From positions 62,001 to 126,000 of the forward strand of contig NZ_JBEAAM010000001.1 in the NCBI RefSeq assembly GCF_040066175.1: 64,000 nt of DNA, written 5' to 3'. Positions within the stretch are counted from its first letter, which is position 1; each line of letters begins with the position of its first letter. Source of the stretch: Solimonas sp040066175 (lineage in GTDB: Bacteria; Pseudomonadota; Gammaproteobacteria; Nevskiales; Nevskiaceae). Shown here piece by piece: positions 55,203 through 62,999 of this stretch. A model generated the notes under the pieces. The model saw nothing but the letters and a program-made list of their open reading frames with translations, was not told where the DNA came from and made no database searches. The position numbers were made by a program, and so were the translations under genes.

Positions 55203-55579
55203 GACTGCGCGTTGGCGAGCGGCACGTCGTCCGCGAACTCGATGACGATCGAGATGTTGTAGAACAAGTGCTCGCGCGCTTCGTATTCGTAGCTCAGGAA
55301 ACGGCCGGACTGGGTGCGCTTGACCTTGACGTCGGCCGGTTCGAGATACTTGATGTCCTCGATGTCCCAGTAACGCTTCAACGCGTTGCGCAGCTGGCCC
55401 GGCTCGGAACGGCCGCTCTCCGGATCGGCGGCGACTTTGTACACGGCGCGCGCGACCGCCATCTGATTCAGATAGATCGGCAGGCACTTCACCACGAGGA
55501 TCGCCGCCAGGGCGATCACACCGAGCACGAACAGCATCCCAAACCAGCCCAGACCGCGTTGACGGCTCCGCATGCGCAT
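55199..55579 (-). CDS. DUF4845 domain protein
   Basis: This 126-residue membrane protein has a pilin-like N-terminal helix: basic start MRMRSRQRGLGWFGMLFVLG, a hydrophobic segment to about residue 33, and then a small periplasmic domain (YKVAADPESG, LRNALKRYWDIEDIKYLEPA, LSYEYEAREHLFYNISIVIE). Homologues sit between lepB and rnc in many beta- and gammaproteobacteria. The function is not known. ATG 55579 has AAGGAG 6 nt upstream, which makes it better than 55603. Its stop overlaps the TTG start of rnc. Confidence 0.87.
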   Translation of the reverse strand: MRMRSRQRGLGWFGMLFVLGVIALAAILVVKCLPIYLNQMAVARAVYKVAADPESGRSEPGQLRNALKRYWDIEDIKYLEPADVKVKRTQSGRFLSYEYEAREHLFYNISIVIEFADDVPLANAQS

Positions 55580-55612
55580 GATCGCTCCTTTGGTCCGTAC
55601 CACCTTTCAGCC

Positions 55613-56398
55613 CTACTTGATCCGTTTGCCGATGCGCGAAAAATCGATGCGGGTCTCGGCGCTGTCCCACGACATCCAGATCATGAAGGCCTTGCCGACG
55701 AGATTCCGCTCCGGAACTGTACCCCAACGGCGGCTGTCGTCCGAACCGTCGCGGTTGTCGCCCATCGCGAAGTACTCCCCCGGTGGGACGACGAACTCGA
55801 AGTCGTCCGGGCGCCGCGCAGGATTGACCAGCACGTGATGCTCGACGCCGGTCAGGTTCTCGGTCAGGCGATAGACCACGCCCGGCGGCGGCAGCCCCGG
55901 TGCGGTATAGACGCCGGCCGGCTGCAACGGCGCCGGCTCGCCGTTCACGAACAGCTGCTTGTCGCGGTAGGCGATGCGGTCGCCGGGCAGGCCGACGATG
56001 CGCTTGATGAAGTCCTTGCTCGGATCGACCGGCCAGCGGAACACGACGACGTCGCCGCGCTGCGGTTCCCCGGCCTTGAGGAACTTGTAGTGGAACACCG
56101 GGTCACGCAGCCCGAACGTGAACTTGTTGACCAGGATGAAATCCCCGACCAGCAATGTCGGGATCATCGAGCCGGACGGAATGCGGAACGGCTCGGCGAC
56201 GAACGAGCGCAGCACCAGCACGATGAAGATGACCGGGAAGAAGGAGTTGCAGAACTCGACGAACGCGCCCGGCTTGGCGCCGTCGATGCGCTGTGCGCGG
56301 CGCGGTGCCAGGAGCCACCGGTCCAGCGCCCAGACCACGCCGGTGACCAGCGTCAGCGCCGTGAGAATCACCGCGAAGTCGATGTGAAAGTCCGTCAT
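55613..56398 (-). CDS. lepB: Signal peptidase I LepB
   Basis: This 261-residue inner-membrane protease removes Sec and Tat signal peptides. Two N-terminal transmembrane helices (residues 7-26 and 52-66) come first. Catalytic Ser77 lies in RIPSGSMIPTLLVGDF and Lys132 in SKDFIKRIVGLPGDRI. The box VPPGEYFAMGDNRDGSDDSR is the conserved domain E. The gene lies 28 nt downstream of lepA, the classical lepA-lepB operon. Confidence 0.96.
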   Translation of the reverse strand: MTDFHIDFAVILTALTLVTGVVWALDRWLLAPRRAQRIDGAKPGAFVEFCNSFFPVIFIVLVLRSFVAEPFRIPSGSMIPTLLVGDFILVNKFTFGLRDPVFHYKFLKAGEPQRGDVVVFRWPVDPSKDFIKRIVGLPGDRIAYRDKQLFVNGEPAPLQPAGVYTAPGLPPPGVVYRLTENLTGVEHHVLVNPARRPDDFEFVVPPGEYFAMGDNRDGSDDSRRWGTVPERNLVGKAFMIWMSWDSAETRIDFSRIGKRIK

Positions 56399-56426
56399 TC
56401 CTCTGCCCCGTTACCCCGCCGGCGCA

Positions 56427-58247
56427 TCACTTCTTGCGATCGACGCCGAGCACCGCGAGGAAGGCCTCCTGCGGGATCTCGACGTTGCCGACCGCCTTCA
56501 TGCGCTTCTTGCCTTCCTTCTGCTTCTCCAGCAGCTTGCGCTTGCGGCTGACGTCGCCGCCGTAGCACTTCGCCAGAACATCCTTGCGCAGCGCCTTGAC
56601 CGTCGTGCGCGCGATGATCTTCGAGCCGATCGCCGCCTGGATGGCGATGTCGAACATCTGCCGGTGGATCACTTCCTGCATGCGCTCGCACAGGTCGCGG
56701 CCGCGCGTGTACGCGGCGTCGCGGTGCACGATGCTGGCCAGCGCATCGACCCTGTCGCCGTTGACCAGCACGTCGAGCTTGACCAGGTCGGCGGCCTGGA
56801 AGCGCACGAACTCGTATTCGAAGGACGCGAAACCGCGCGACACGCTCTTGAGGCGGTCGAAGAAGTCGAGCACGACCTCGGCGAGCGGCATCTCGACTTC
56901 CATCTGCACCTGCGAGCCGAGATAGCGCAGGTTCTTCTGCACACCGCGCTTTTCCATGCACAGCTGCATCACCGTACCGACGTAGTCCGGCGGCATCAGG
57001 ATGCGCGCATTGATGATCGGCTCGCGGATCTCGTCGATCGAGCCCGGCTCCGGCAGGTCGGAAGGATTGTCGATGCGCACGACCTCGCCGTCGGTCTTGA
57101 GGATCTCGTAGACCACCGATGGCGCGGTGGTGATCAGGTTGAGGTTGTATTCGCGCTCCAGCCGCTCCTGCACGATGTCCATGTGCAGCATGCCGAGGAA
57201 GCCGATGCGGAAGCCGAAGCCCAGCGCGGTGGAGTTCTCCGGCTCGAACTGCAGGGCCGAGTCGTTGAGCCGCAGTTTCTGCAGCGACTCGCGGAAGTCC
57301 TCGAAGTCGTCGGCATCGACCGGGAACATGCCGGCGAACACGCGCGGCTGCACCTGGCGGAATCCGGGGACCGGCGTGTCGCAGGGCCTTGCCGCGAGCG
57401 TCAGGGTGTCGCCGACCGGCGCACCGAATATGTCCTTGATGCCGGCGACGACGAAACCGACCTCGCCGCATTCCAGCTGCTCCTTGAACACGCGCTTGGG
57501 CGTGTGCACACCGAGCATGCCGACCTCGTAATCACGGCCGGTGGACATCACGCGGATCTTCTCGCCCTTCTTCAGCGAACCGTTGACGATGCGCACCAGC
57601 GAGACCACGCCCAGGTAGTTGTCGAACCAGGAATCGATGATCAGTGCCTGCAGGCGGCCCGCCGGGTCCCCCTTGGGCGCAGGCAGCTTGTGCACCACCG
57701 CTTCGAGCACTTCCGGCACGTTCAGCCCGGTCTTGGCCGAGATGCGCAGTGCATCGAGCGCCGGGATGCCGATGATCTGCTCGACCTCCTCGCAGACCCG
57801 CTCCGGCTCGGCGTTCTGCAGGTCGATCTTGTTGAGCACCGTCAGCACTTCGAGGTTCTGTTCGAGCGCGGTGTAGCAGTTCGCCACCGACTGTGCCTCG
57901 ACGCCCTGCGAGGCATCGACGACCAGCAGCGCGCCCTCGCAGGCCGCCAGCGAGCGCGACACCTCGTAGGAGAAATCGACGTGTCCCGGCGTGTCGATCA
58001 GGTTGAACTGGTAGAGCTCGCCGTCCCTGGCGCGGTAGTGCAGCTGCACGGCCTGCGCCTTGATCGTGATGCCGCGCTCGCGCTCGATCGGATTGTTGTC
58101 GAGCACCTGCTGCGTCATCTCGCGCTGCTCGAGGCCGCCGGTGAGCTGGATGAAACGATCCGCCAGCGTCGATTTGCCGTGGTCGATGTGGGCAATGATG
58201 CAGAAGTTGCGGATGTGATCCTGACGCACGGCGGATAGTGCTTGCAT
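56427..58247 (-). CDS. lepA: Elongation factor 4 (LepA)
   Basis: This 606-residue translational GTPase acts on stalled or maturing ribosomes. The G domain starts NFCIIAHIDHGKSTLADRF and has the switch QREMTQQVLDNNPIERERGI, DTPGHVDFSYEVSRSLAACE and VLNKIDLQNAEPERV. The LepA-specific C-terminal domain ends GKKRMKAVGNVEIPQEAFLA. ATG 58247 gives the usual length. No ordinary ribosome binding site is present; instead a strong hairpin ends 6 nt before the start codon (see 58254-58275). Confidence 0.96.
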   Translation of the reverse strand: MQALSAVRQDHIRNFCIIAHIDHGKSTLADRFIQLTGGLEQREMTQQVLDNNPIERERGITIKAQAVQLHYRARDGELYQFNLIDTPGHVDFSYEVSRSLAACEGALLVVDASQGVEAQSVANCYTALEQNLEVLTVLNKIDLQNAEPERVCEEVEQIIGIPALDALRISAKTGLNVPEVLEAVVHKLPAPKGDPAGRLQALIIDSWFDNYLGVVSLVRIVNGSLKKGEKIRVMSTGRDYEVGMLGVHTPKRVFKEQLECGEVGFVVAGIKDIFGAPVGDTLTLAARPCDTPVPGFRQVQPRVFAGMFPVDADDFEDFRESLQKLRLNDSALQFEPENSTALGFGFRIGFLGMLHMDIVQERLEREYNLNLITTAPSVVYEILKTDGEVVRIDNPSDLPEPGSIDEIREPIINARILMPPDYVGTVMQLCMEKRGVQKNLRYLGSQVQMEVEMPLAEVVLDFFDRLKSVSRGFASFEYEFVRFQAADLVKLDVLVNGDRVDALASIVHRDAAYTRGRDLCERMQEVIHRQMFDIAIQAAIGSKIIARTTVKALRKDVLAKCYGGDVSRKRKLLEKQKEGKKRMKAVGNVEIPQEAFLAVLGVDRKK

Positions 58248-58253
58248 TGAAAA

Positions 58254-58275
58254 GCGGCGCCAGGAACGGCGCCGC
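58254..58275 (-). promoter_or_regulatory. Strong hairpin with TTTT just before the lepA start
   Basis: On the minus strand GCGGCGCC-GTTCCT-GGCGCCGC is a perfect 8-bp G+C stem followed by TTTTCA and the lepA ATG. It looks like an intrinsic terminator for the upstream genes or an attenuator, and it would occupy the space where the lepA ribosome binding site should be. Confidence 0.5.
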
Positions 58276-58315
58276 CGGGGACAGAAGCTGGAGCGAAGTG
58301 GCGAAGTATAGCGTC

Positions 58316-58552
58316 TTAGCCGCTCGCGGCACCGATCCGATCGGGATCGAAGTGCCCCTCGGCGACCACCTCGCCGCGCTCGTCGAGCAGCACCGGGATG
58401 CGCCGCCCGAAGCGCATGCGCCACTCGGCGCGCTCATCGACGCAGGCGTGTTCGATGCGCCAGGCGGCCGTGGCCGGGTGGGTACGCAAGGCCTCCTCGA
58501 AGGACTCGCACAGGTGGCAGCCGTCGCGGCCCAGCAGCAGATAGGTCTTCAC
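58316..58552 (-). CDS. Glutaredoxin-like (DUF836-type) protein
   Basis: This 78-residue thioredoxin-fold protein begins MKTYLLLGRDGCHLCESFEE with a CxxC (GCHLCE) active site. It ends with RIPVLLDERGEVVAEGHFD, including the conserved cis-proline (IP). It may reduce protein disulphides in the cytoplasm, as no signal peptide is present. It is typical in this place between mucD and lepA and is 7 nt after mucD. Confidence 0.85.
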   Translation of the reverse strand: MKTYLLLGRDGCHLCESFEEALRTHPATAAWRIEHACVDERAEWRMRFGRRIPVLLDERGEVVAEGHFDPDRIGAASG

Positions 58553-58559
58553 CGTCGCG

Positions 58560-60002
58560 TCACTTCTCCGCGACCGGCGGCACGTCGAGCGCGAGAAACA
58601 TCGGTGCGCCGCCGCGCTGGACCAGCACGGCGATGGTCTGCCCGGGCGTCAACCGCGCGGCCACCTCGTCGAAGCGCGCCGGGCTGTCCACCACCTGGCC
58701 GGCGAGCTGGATCAGGATATCGCCGCTGCGCACGCCGGCCCGTGCCGCCGGCCCCTCGCCGACCTCCGTGACGAGGACGCCGCCGCCGACGATCTGCGCC
58801 GCCCGGCGCTCGTCCGCGCTCAAGGCACGCACCCTCATGCCCAGGCGCCTCGCCGGCGGCTGCGCCGGCGTCGCCGTGGGCTGCTCGGCGCGCAGCGTGC
58901 CGACCTCCACCTTGAAGCGGATCTCCTTGCCGTCACGCATCACGTCCAGCGTCGCGATCTCGCCCGGATCGGTGATGCCGACCATGTGCGGCAAGCCCCT
59001 CGAACTGGGCAGCGGCTCGCCGTTGTAACGCAGGATCACGTCGCCCTCGCGCAGCCCGGCGCGCGCCGCCGGGCTGTCGGCCAGCACGCGCGCGATCAGC
59101 GCGCCTTCGGCCTTGGCCATGCCGAACTGCCGGGCGAGATCGCGATCGACCTCCTGGACAACCACGCCGAGCCAGCCACGCGTGACCACGCCGGTGTCGC
59201 GCAGCTGGCGGGCGACCTTGGCGGCGATGTCGATCGGGATCGCGAACGACACGCCCATGTAGCCGCCGGACTGCGAATAGATCTGCGAATTCACGCCCAC
59301 CACTTCGCCGGCGAGATTGAACAGCGGCCCACCCGAGTTGCCCGGATTGATGGCGACGTCGGTCTGGATGAACGGCACGTACTGCTCGGTCACCAGGGCC
59401 CGCCCCTTGGCCGAGACGATGCCGGCGGTCACCGAATAGTCGAAACCGAACGGCGAGCCGATCGCCAGCACCCACTGCCCCGGCCGCAGCTTCAGCGATT
59501 GGCCGATCTTGACGACCGGCAGATCCTTGGCGTCGATGCGCAGCAGCGCCAGGTCGCTGGCCTCGTCGCTGCCGACCAGCTGGGCGTTGAACTGGCGCCG
59601 GTCGAGCAGGCGCACGATGACCTCGCGCGCACCGCGGATCACGTGGTAGTTGGTCAGGATGTAACCGTCGTCCCAGAGGATGAAGCCGGAGCCCAGGGAC
59701 TGCTGGTCGGGGAAGAACTCGTCGCCATCGGCGGGCTCGTCCTCCTGCTGCTGCTCGAAGAACTTGCGGAACCATTCGGGCGCCTCGTCCAGCCCATCGG
59801 GCACCGACGGTTCCGCGCCCTCGGCCGGCGGCGTCTCGGCCGGCACCGTGCTGATGTTGACGACGGCCGGCGACACCTGCTCGACCAGATCCGCGAAATC
59901 GGGATAGGACGCCGAGGACGGCGGCGCGCTCCGGCCGCACGACGACAGCAGCGGCAGGAACGCGACGGCCAGGCACGGCAGCAAGCGGACGACGGACGGC
60001 AT
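58560..60002 (-). CDS. mucD: Do-family serine protease MucD/DegP-like, predicted lipoprotein
   Basis: This 480-residue periplasmic HtrA protease degrades misfolded envelope proteins. The signal sequence ends in LLSSC, a lipobox with Cys22. The trypsin-like domain has His120 (LTNYHVI), Asp150 (SDLALLRI) and Ser223 (NPGNSGGPLF). Two PDZ domains follow (TRGWLGVVVQEVDRDLARQF near 268 and RLGMRVRALSADERRAAQIV near 388). I chose ATG 60002 because it gives a proper signal peptide. It is located in the rpoE operon region, as with P. aeruginosa mucD, where it checks AlgU activation. Confidence 0.92.
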   Translation of the reverse strand: MPSVVRLLPCLAVAFLPLLSSCGRSAPPSSASYPDFADLVEQVSPAVVNISTVPAETPPAEGAEPSVPDGLDEAPEWFRKFFEQQQEDEPADGDEFFPDQQSLGSGFILWDDGYILTNYHVIRGAREVIVRLLDRRQFNAQLVGSDEASDLALLRIDAKDLPVVKIGQSLKLRPGQWVLAIGSPFGFDYSVTAGIVSAKGRALVTEQYVPFIQTDVAINPGNSGGPLFNLAGEVVGVNSQIYSQSGGYMGVSFAIPIDIAAKVARQLRDTGVVTRGWLGVVVQEVDRDLARQFGMAKAEGALIARVLADSPAARAGLREGDVILRYNGEPLPSSRGLPHMVGITDPGEIATLDVMRDGKEIRFKVEVGTLRAEQPTATPAQPPARRLGMRVRALSADERRAAQIVGGGVLVTEVGEGPAARAGVRSGDILIQLAGQVVDSPARFDEVAARLTPGQTIAVLVQRGGAPMFLALDVPPVAEK

Positions 60003-60045
60003 GTACGGCTCCAGCCGTGGATGCGGGCGGACAGAAGTGCCGCGA

Positions 60046-60074
60046 ATTTCAATGGATTCGCGCCCGAATTTCAA
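60046..60074 (-). promoter_or_regulatory. Possible mucD promoter
   Basis: On the minus strand TTGAAA (60074-60069) and TGAAAT (60051-60046) are 17 nt apart, resembling sigma-70 boxes. Both are part of a direct repeat TTGAAATTCG (60074-60065 and 60052-60043). It is in the gap between rseC and mucD, 44 nt before the mucD start. Confidence 0.4.
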
Positions 60075-60078
60075 ACGG

Positions 60079-60094
60079 GGCGCCGGCCGGCGCC
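60079..60094. repeat. Perfect 16-bp palindrome between rseC and mucD
   Basis: GGCGCCGGCCGGCGCC is a perfect palindrome 7 nt after the rseC stop. On the minus strand it is followed by CCGTTTG. It may stop transcription of the rpoE operon or act as a protein site; its G+C-rich nature means chance cannot be excluded. Confidence 0.4.
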
Positions 60095-60101
60095 GGTGAC
60101 C

Positions 60102-60575
60102 TCAGGCTTGTGCGGAACGTGCGCAGGCCGCGCCGGCGTGCGCGTCCCTGCGCAGCAGCACCGGCCGGTAGCGCGGCGATGTTTCCGCATCGCGGCTGGC
60201 CACGCGCGCGGCCGCGAACCCTCCGGCCAGGCCGGCCAGGCCGAAACCGGCGACGAGCAGGTCGTGTGCCTGCAGCACCAGATGGGCGAAGGCCCCCGCC
60301 GCGAACATGCCGGCCAGCGGGACCAGATAAACCCACAGCGATGCGCGCATCAGCGCCGCTTCGTCCACGCCGACGATGACCGCGTCGCCGCAGCGAAGAT
60401 CCTGCAGAGACCCTTCGACCCGGACCTGTGGCCGACTGCGGCCGACCAGGCGCGCGAGCACGCCGCCGCCGCAGCCGCGGCCCTGCGCACAGCGCGGGCA
60501 GGACTCAGGCCCGAAGGCCCGGACCCAGATCCGGCCGTCGCAGACCCGCACGACGATCGCGCGCTCCTCGATCAC
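60102..60575 (-). CDS. rseC: RseC/MucC family SoxR-reducing protein
   Basis: This 157-residue inner-membrane protein begins MIEERAIVVRVCDGRIWVRA with the cysteine-rich cluster SCPRCAQGRGCGGG (Fe-S or redox type). It then has two transmembrane helices (about 78-97 and 102-120; LWVYLVPLAGMFAAGAFAHL and LVAGFGLAGLAGGFAAARVA). RseC and RsxC-type proteins take part in reducing SoxR and in sigma-E control. The start overlaps the rseB stop by 4 nt (ATGA). Confidence 0.88.
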   Translation of the reverse strand: MIEERAIVVRVCDGRIWVRAFGPESCPRCAQGRGCGGGVLARLVGRSRPQVRVEGSLQDLRCGDAVIVGVDEAALMRASLWVYLVPLAGMFAAGAFAHLVLQAHDLLVAGFGLAGLAGGFAAARVASRDAETSPRYRPVLLRRDAHAGAACARSAQA

Positions 60576-61609
60576 GGCGCGGGGCGCTCGCCGTCCGCCG
60601 GCAGCGGGCCGATCAAGGGCTGCGGCGCGACTACCGCCTCGTCGGCCGGCAGGTTCTCGCCGATCATGCGCACCGTCTGCGGCGGCGCCTCGCCGACCAC
60701 GGTGACATGGACCCGGCCGATCAGCCGTCCGAACGCGTGCACCGCGCCCATGCTCGACTGGCCCTGGAAGCCCTGCACCGGCACCTCGCGGCGGGCGCTG
60801 AAGACCGAGACCGCCGAAAGACCGTCACTCAACAGGACGTGCTCGACGATACCCTTGCCGTCGGCGGTCGGGCGCAGCTCGCGCATGGTCACACGGAACC
60901 CCGGGGGCAGCTTGCGGAACTGCCAGGGCAGCGGTCCGACGACCGGACCCGCCAGCGGTCCGGCCGCGGCCGGCACCGGCTCGGACGACGGCTCGGCCGC
61001 CGGGTCCAGACCGGACCGGAACGCCTGCGCCGGAATCGAGGGCGGGAACTCGACTTCGGTGAACTTCATCTGCTCGAGCAGCTGGCCATCGCGCGCGATC
61101 AGGTTGACCTGCAGCGGCACGTCGGTCTCGCTGTCCGCACAGATGTGGTAGCCGTAGCGGAAATCGTCGCGCGGCGTGATCGCCAGGCCCCGGCAGCTGC
61201 GGCCCGCGACGCGGGCCGAACCGAGCTCCTGGAACTCGTACACCTGGGCGATTTGCGCGACGCGCTCGGCGCTCAGTTCCGGGAACAATCCCTTCGGCGT
61301 GGTGCGGTCCACGGTCACGCGCCGGTCCTTGGGCAACAGGCAGATCACCCGGCCGTCGCGCTTGAGCACCTCGCGCGGCGTGCCGTCGAGCGCCTGCACG
61401 CGCTCCATCTCCACGCCATCCTCGAAGCCGTGAATGACGCGCAGTGTTTCCAGACGGTCCTGGGTGCGATAGACGATCACACCCTGGTAATTCGCACTGC
61501 GCGCGGCCTCGCTCATGCGCACCAGCAGGTCCGCCGGTTCCGCCCCCAGTGCCGGCGCACAAGCCGCGGCACCGATCAGGCAACCCCAGGCCAGACGCAC
61601 CAGGCGCAT
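60572..61609 (-). CDS. rseB: RseB/MucB sigma-E regulator
   Basis: This 345-residue periplasmic protein binds the anti-sigma factor RseA and senses lipid or lipopolysaccharide signals. A signal peptide is found at residues 1-22 (MRLVRLAWGCLIGAAACAPA). The MucB/RseB N-terminal lipoprotein-like fold follows (NYQGVIVYRTQDRLETLRVI, DGRVICLLPKDRRVTVDRTT), then a Pro/Ala-rich linker, and the C-terminal domain (LPPGFRVTMRELRPT, VFSARREVPVQGFQGQSSMG, VTVVGEAPPQTVRMIGE). ATG 61609 shares bases with the rseA stop (ATGA). Confidence 0.93.
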   Translation of the reverse strand: MRLVRLAWGCLIGAAACAPALGAEPADLLVRMSEAARSANYQGVIVYRTQDRLETLRVIHGFEDGVEMERVQALDGTPREVLKRDGRVICLLPKDRRVTVDRTTPKGLFPELSAERVAQIAQVYEFQELGSARVAGRSCRGLAITPRDDFRYGYHICADSETDVPLQVNLIARDGQLLEQMKFTEVEFPPSIPAQAFRSGLDPAAEPSSEPVPAAAGPLAGPVVGPLPWQFRKLPPGFRVTMRELRPTADGKGIVEHVLLSDGLSAVSVFSARREVPVQGFQGQSSMGAVHAFGRLIGRVHVTVVGEAPPQTVRMIGENLPADEAVVAPQPLIGPLPADGERPAP

Positions 61610-62247
61610 CAGCGCGGCTCCCCGGACAGCTCGGCGGACACCGGCATCGCCGCCGGTTCGCTGACGCTGTGCGCGGCGAAGCGCGCATAGGACAGGGTCG
61701 CACCCATGCCGCGGTTGGCCAGCGTGTTGCTGTGCTCGATCAGGTAGTCGCGCAGTTCGTCCGGAATCGTGCCGCGCCGCGCCTGCGCGGCGGCGTCGCT
61801 GTCCAGCGCGACCGACAACAGCTCGCGCGGGCGCCGCTGGGCGGGCGGCAGGGAGACCTCGCCGGCAACCTGCGGCACGCCCAGAAAACTGGGCGATCCG
61901 CCAGACTCGGCGGGACGCAGGTTGAGGCTGACGGCAATCGCCGCGACCGAGGCAGCGGCGGCGAGCCCGGCCAGCGGCTTCCAGTAGGTCCGCGCCCGCG
62001 GCCGCACCAGCGGCGTGACGCGGCCAGTGACCGACGCCGGCCGCTCGTCGAGTCGCGCCATGACCCCGGTACACAGGTCGGCCGCAGGCCTGCGGATGCG
62101 GACGCCTTCCAGCACATCGCGCGCCATGCACAAGCGGGTCCAGCTGGCCTTGAGTTCGTCGGAACGATCGAGCTCGTCGAGGATGCGGTCCAGCTCGCTG
62201 GCGGTACATTCGCCGTCGAGCAGCGCGGAAAGCGAGTCTTTAGCCAT
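61609..62247 (-). CDS. rseA: Anti-sigma-E factor RseA/MucA
   Basis: This 212-residue single-pass inner-membrane protein binds RpoE with its cytoplasmic N-terminal domain (SLSALLDGECTASELDRILD, ELKASWTRLCMARDVLEGV) and meets RseB with its periplasmic part. The transmembrane helix is at about residues 93-111 (PLAGLAAAASVAAIAVSLNL). The C-terminal region ends in SYARFAAHSVSEPA, like MucA. The start ATG 62247 has AAGGTG upstream. A sigma-E-type promoter at 62303-62275 precedes it. Confidence 0.9.
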   Translation of the reverse strand: MAKDSLSALLDGECTASELDRILDELDRSDELKASWTRLCMARDVLEGVRIRRPAADLCTGVMARLDERPASVTGRVTPLVRPRARTYWKPLAGLAAAASVAAIAVSLNLRPAESGGSPSFLGVPQVAGEVSLPPAQRRPRELLSVALDSDAAAQARRGTIPDELRDYLIEHSNTLANRGMGATLSYARFAAHSVSEPAAMPVSAELSGEPR

Positions 62248-62274
62248 CGGGACACCTTGCGGCAGGCGATAAAA

Positions 62275-62303
62275 GCAGAACCACGAGAGCGTCAAAAAGT
62301 TCC
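62275..62303 (-). promoter_or_regulatory. Sigma-E/AlgU-type promoter between rpoE and rseA
   Basis: On the minus strand GGAACTT (62303-62297) is identical to the sigma-E -35 box. After 17 nt comes TCTGC (62279-62275), matching four of five bases of TCTGA. Transcription would start about 20 nt before the rseA ATG, giving RpoE-dependent expression of its own antagonists. Confidence 0.6.
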
Positions 62304-62318
62304 ATCTGCGTTCCGTCG

Positions 62319-62891
62319 TCAGTCGAGCAGGGGGCGCAGCGCGGTATCTATGGCCTCGCGGGCGCGGAAGATCCGCGAGCGCACGGTACCGATCGGACAA
62401 TCCATCGCCTCGGCGATCTCCTCGTAGGACAGCCCGTCCAGCTCGCGCAGCGTGATGGCCTTGCGCAGATCCGGCGGCAAGGTCTGGATCGTGTGCTCCA
62501 CCCTGTGCCGGATCTCCTCGCTCAACAGCTGGGCTTCCGGCGTGGCAACGTCGCTTAGATGTTCGGTGTGGCCGTAAAGTTCGGCATCGGCGATGTCGAT
62601 GTCCTGCTCCGCCGGGCGCCTGCCGCGCGAAACGAGGTGGTTCTTCGCCGTGTTGATGCCGATGCGATACACCCACGTGTAGAACGCCGACTGACCGCGA
62701 AAGCCGGGCAGCGCGCGCCATGCGCGCACGAAGGTTTCCTGGGCGACGTCGGGCGCGTCGGCCTCGCCGACGAGACGGCCGACCAGCTGGATGATCTTGT
62801 GCTGGTACTTGCGCACCAACAGTTCGAAGGCGCGCTGATCGCCGGCCTGGGCGCGGAGCACCAGCTGTTCATCGATCGAGTTGTCGGGCAT
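62319..62891 (-). CDS. rpoE: RNA polymerase sigma factor RpoE/AlgU
   Basis: This 190-residue ECF sigma factor has region 2 (DQRAFELLVRKYQHKIIQLV, DAPDVAQETFVRAWRALPGF, SAFYTWVYRIGINTAKNHL) and region 4 (LPPDLRKAITLRELDGLSYE, AEAMDCPIGTVRSRIFRARE), nearly identical to gammaproteobacterial RpoE/AlgU. It controls envelope stress genes. It is held by RseA (downstream) and starts the cascade rseA-rseB-rseC-mucD. The segment before its start contains a small hairpin, CACGCT-GA-AGCGTG at 62902-62915. Confidence 0.96.
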   Translation of the reverse strand: MPDNSIDEQLVLRAQAGDQRAFELLVRKYQHKIIQLVGRLVGEADAPDVAQETFVRAWRALPGFRGQSAFYTWVYRIGINTAKNHLVSRGRRPAEQDIDIADAELYGHTEHLSDVATPEAQLLSEEIRHRVEHTIQTLPPDLRKAITLRELDGLSYEEIAEAMDCPIGTVRSRIFRAREAIDTALRPLLD

Positions 62892-62999
62892 CTGGAGCGA
62901 CCACGCTGAAGCGTGACGGCACGGTTACACTTGGAAAATGAGCCGGCGACAAGGCCGGCCCGGCAATCAGGACATTCTAGCAATACCGTGACCCGCGAC

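Noticed and set aside
62902..62915. Small hairpin CACGCT-GA-AGCGTG before rpoE as an RNA switch
   Set aside because: The loop is only 2 nt and the stem 6 bp, common by chance in G+C-rich DNA; no further structure supports it.
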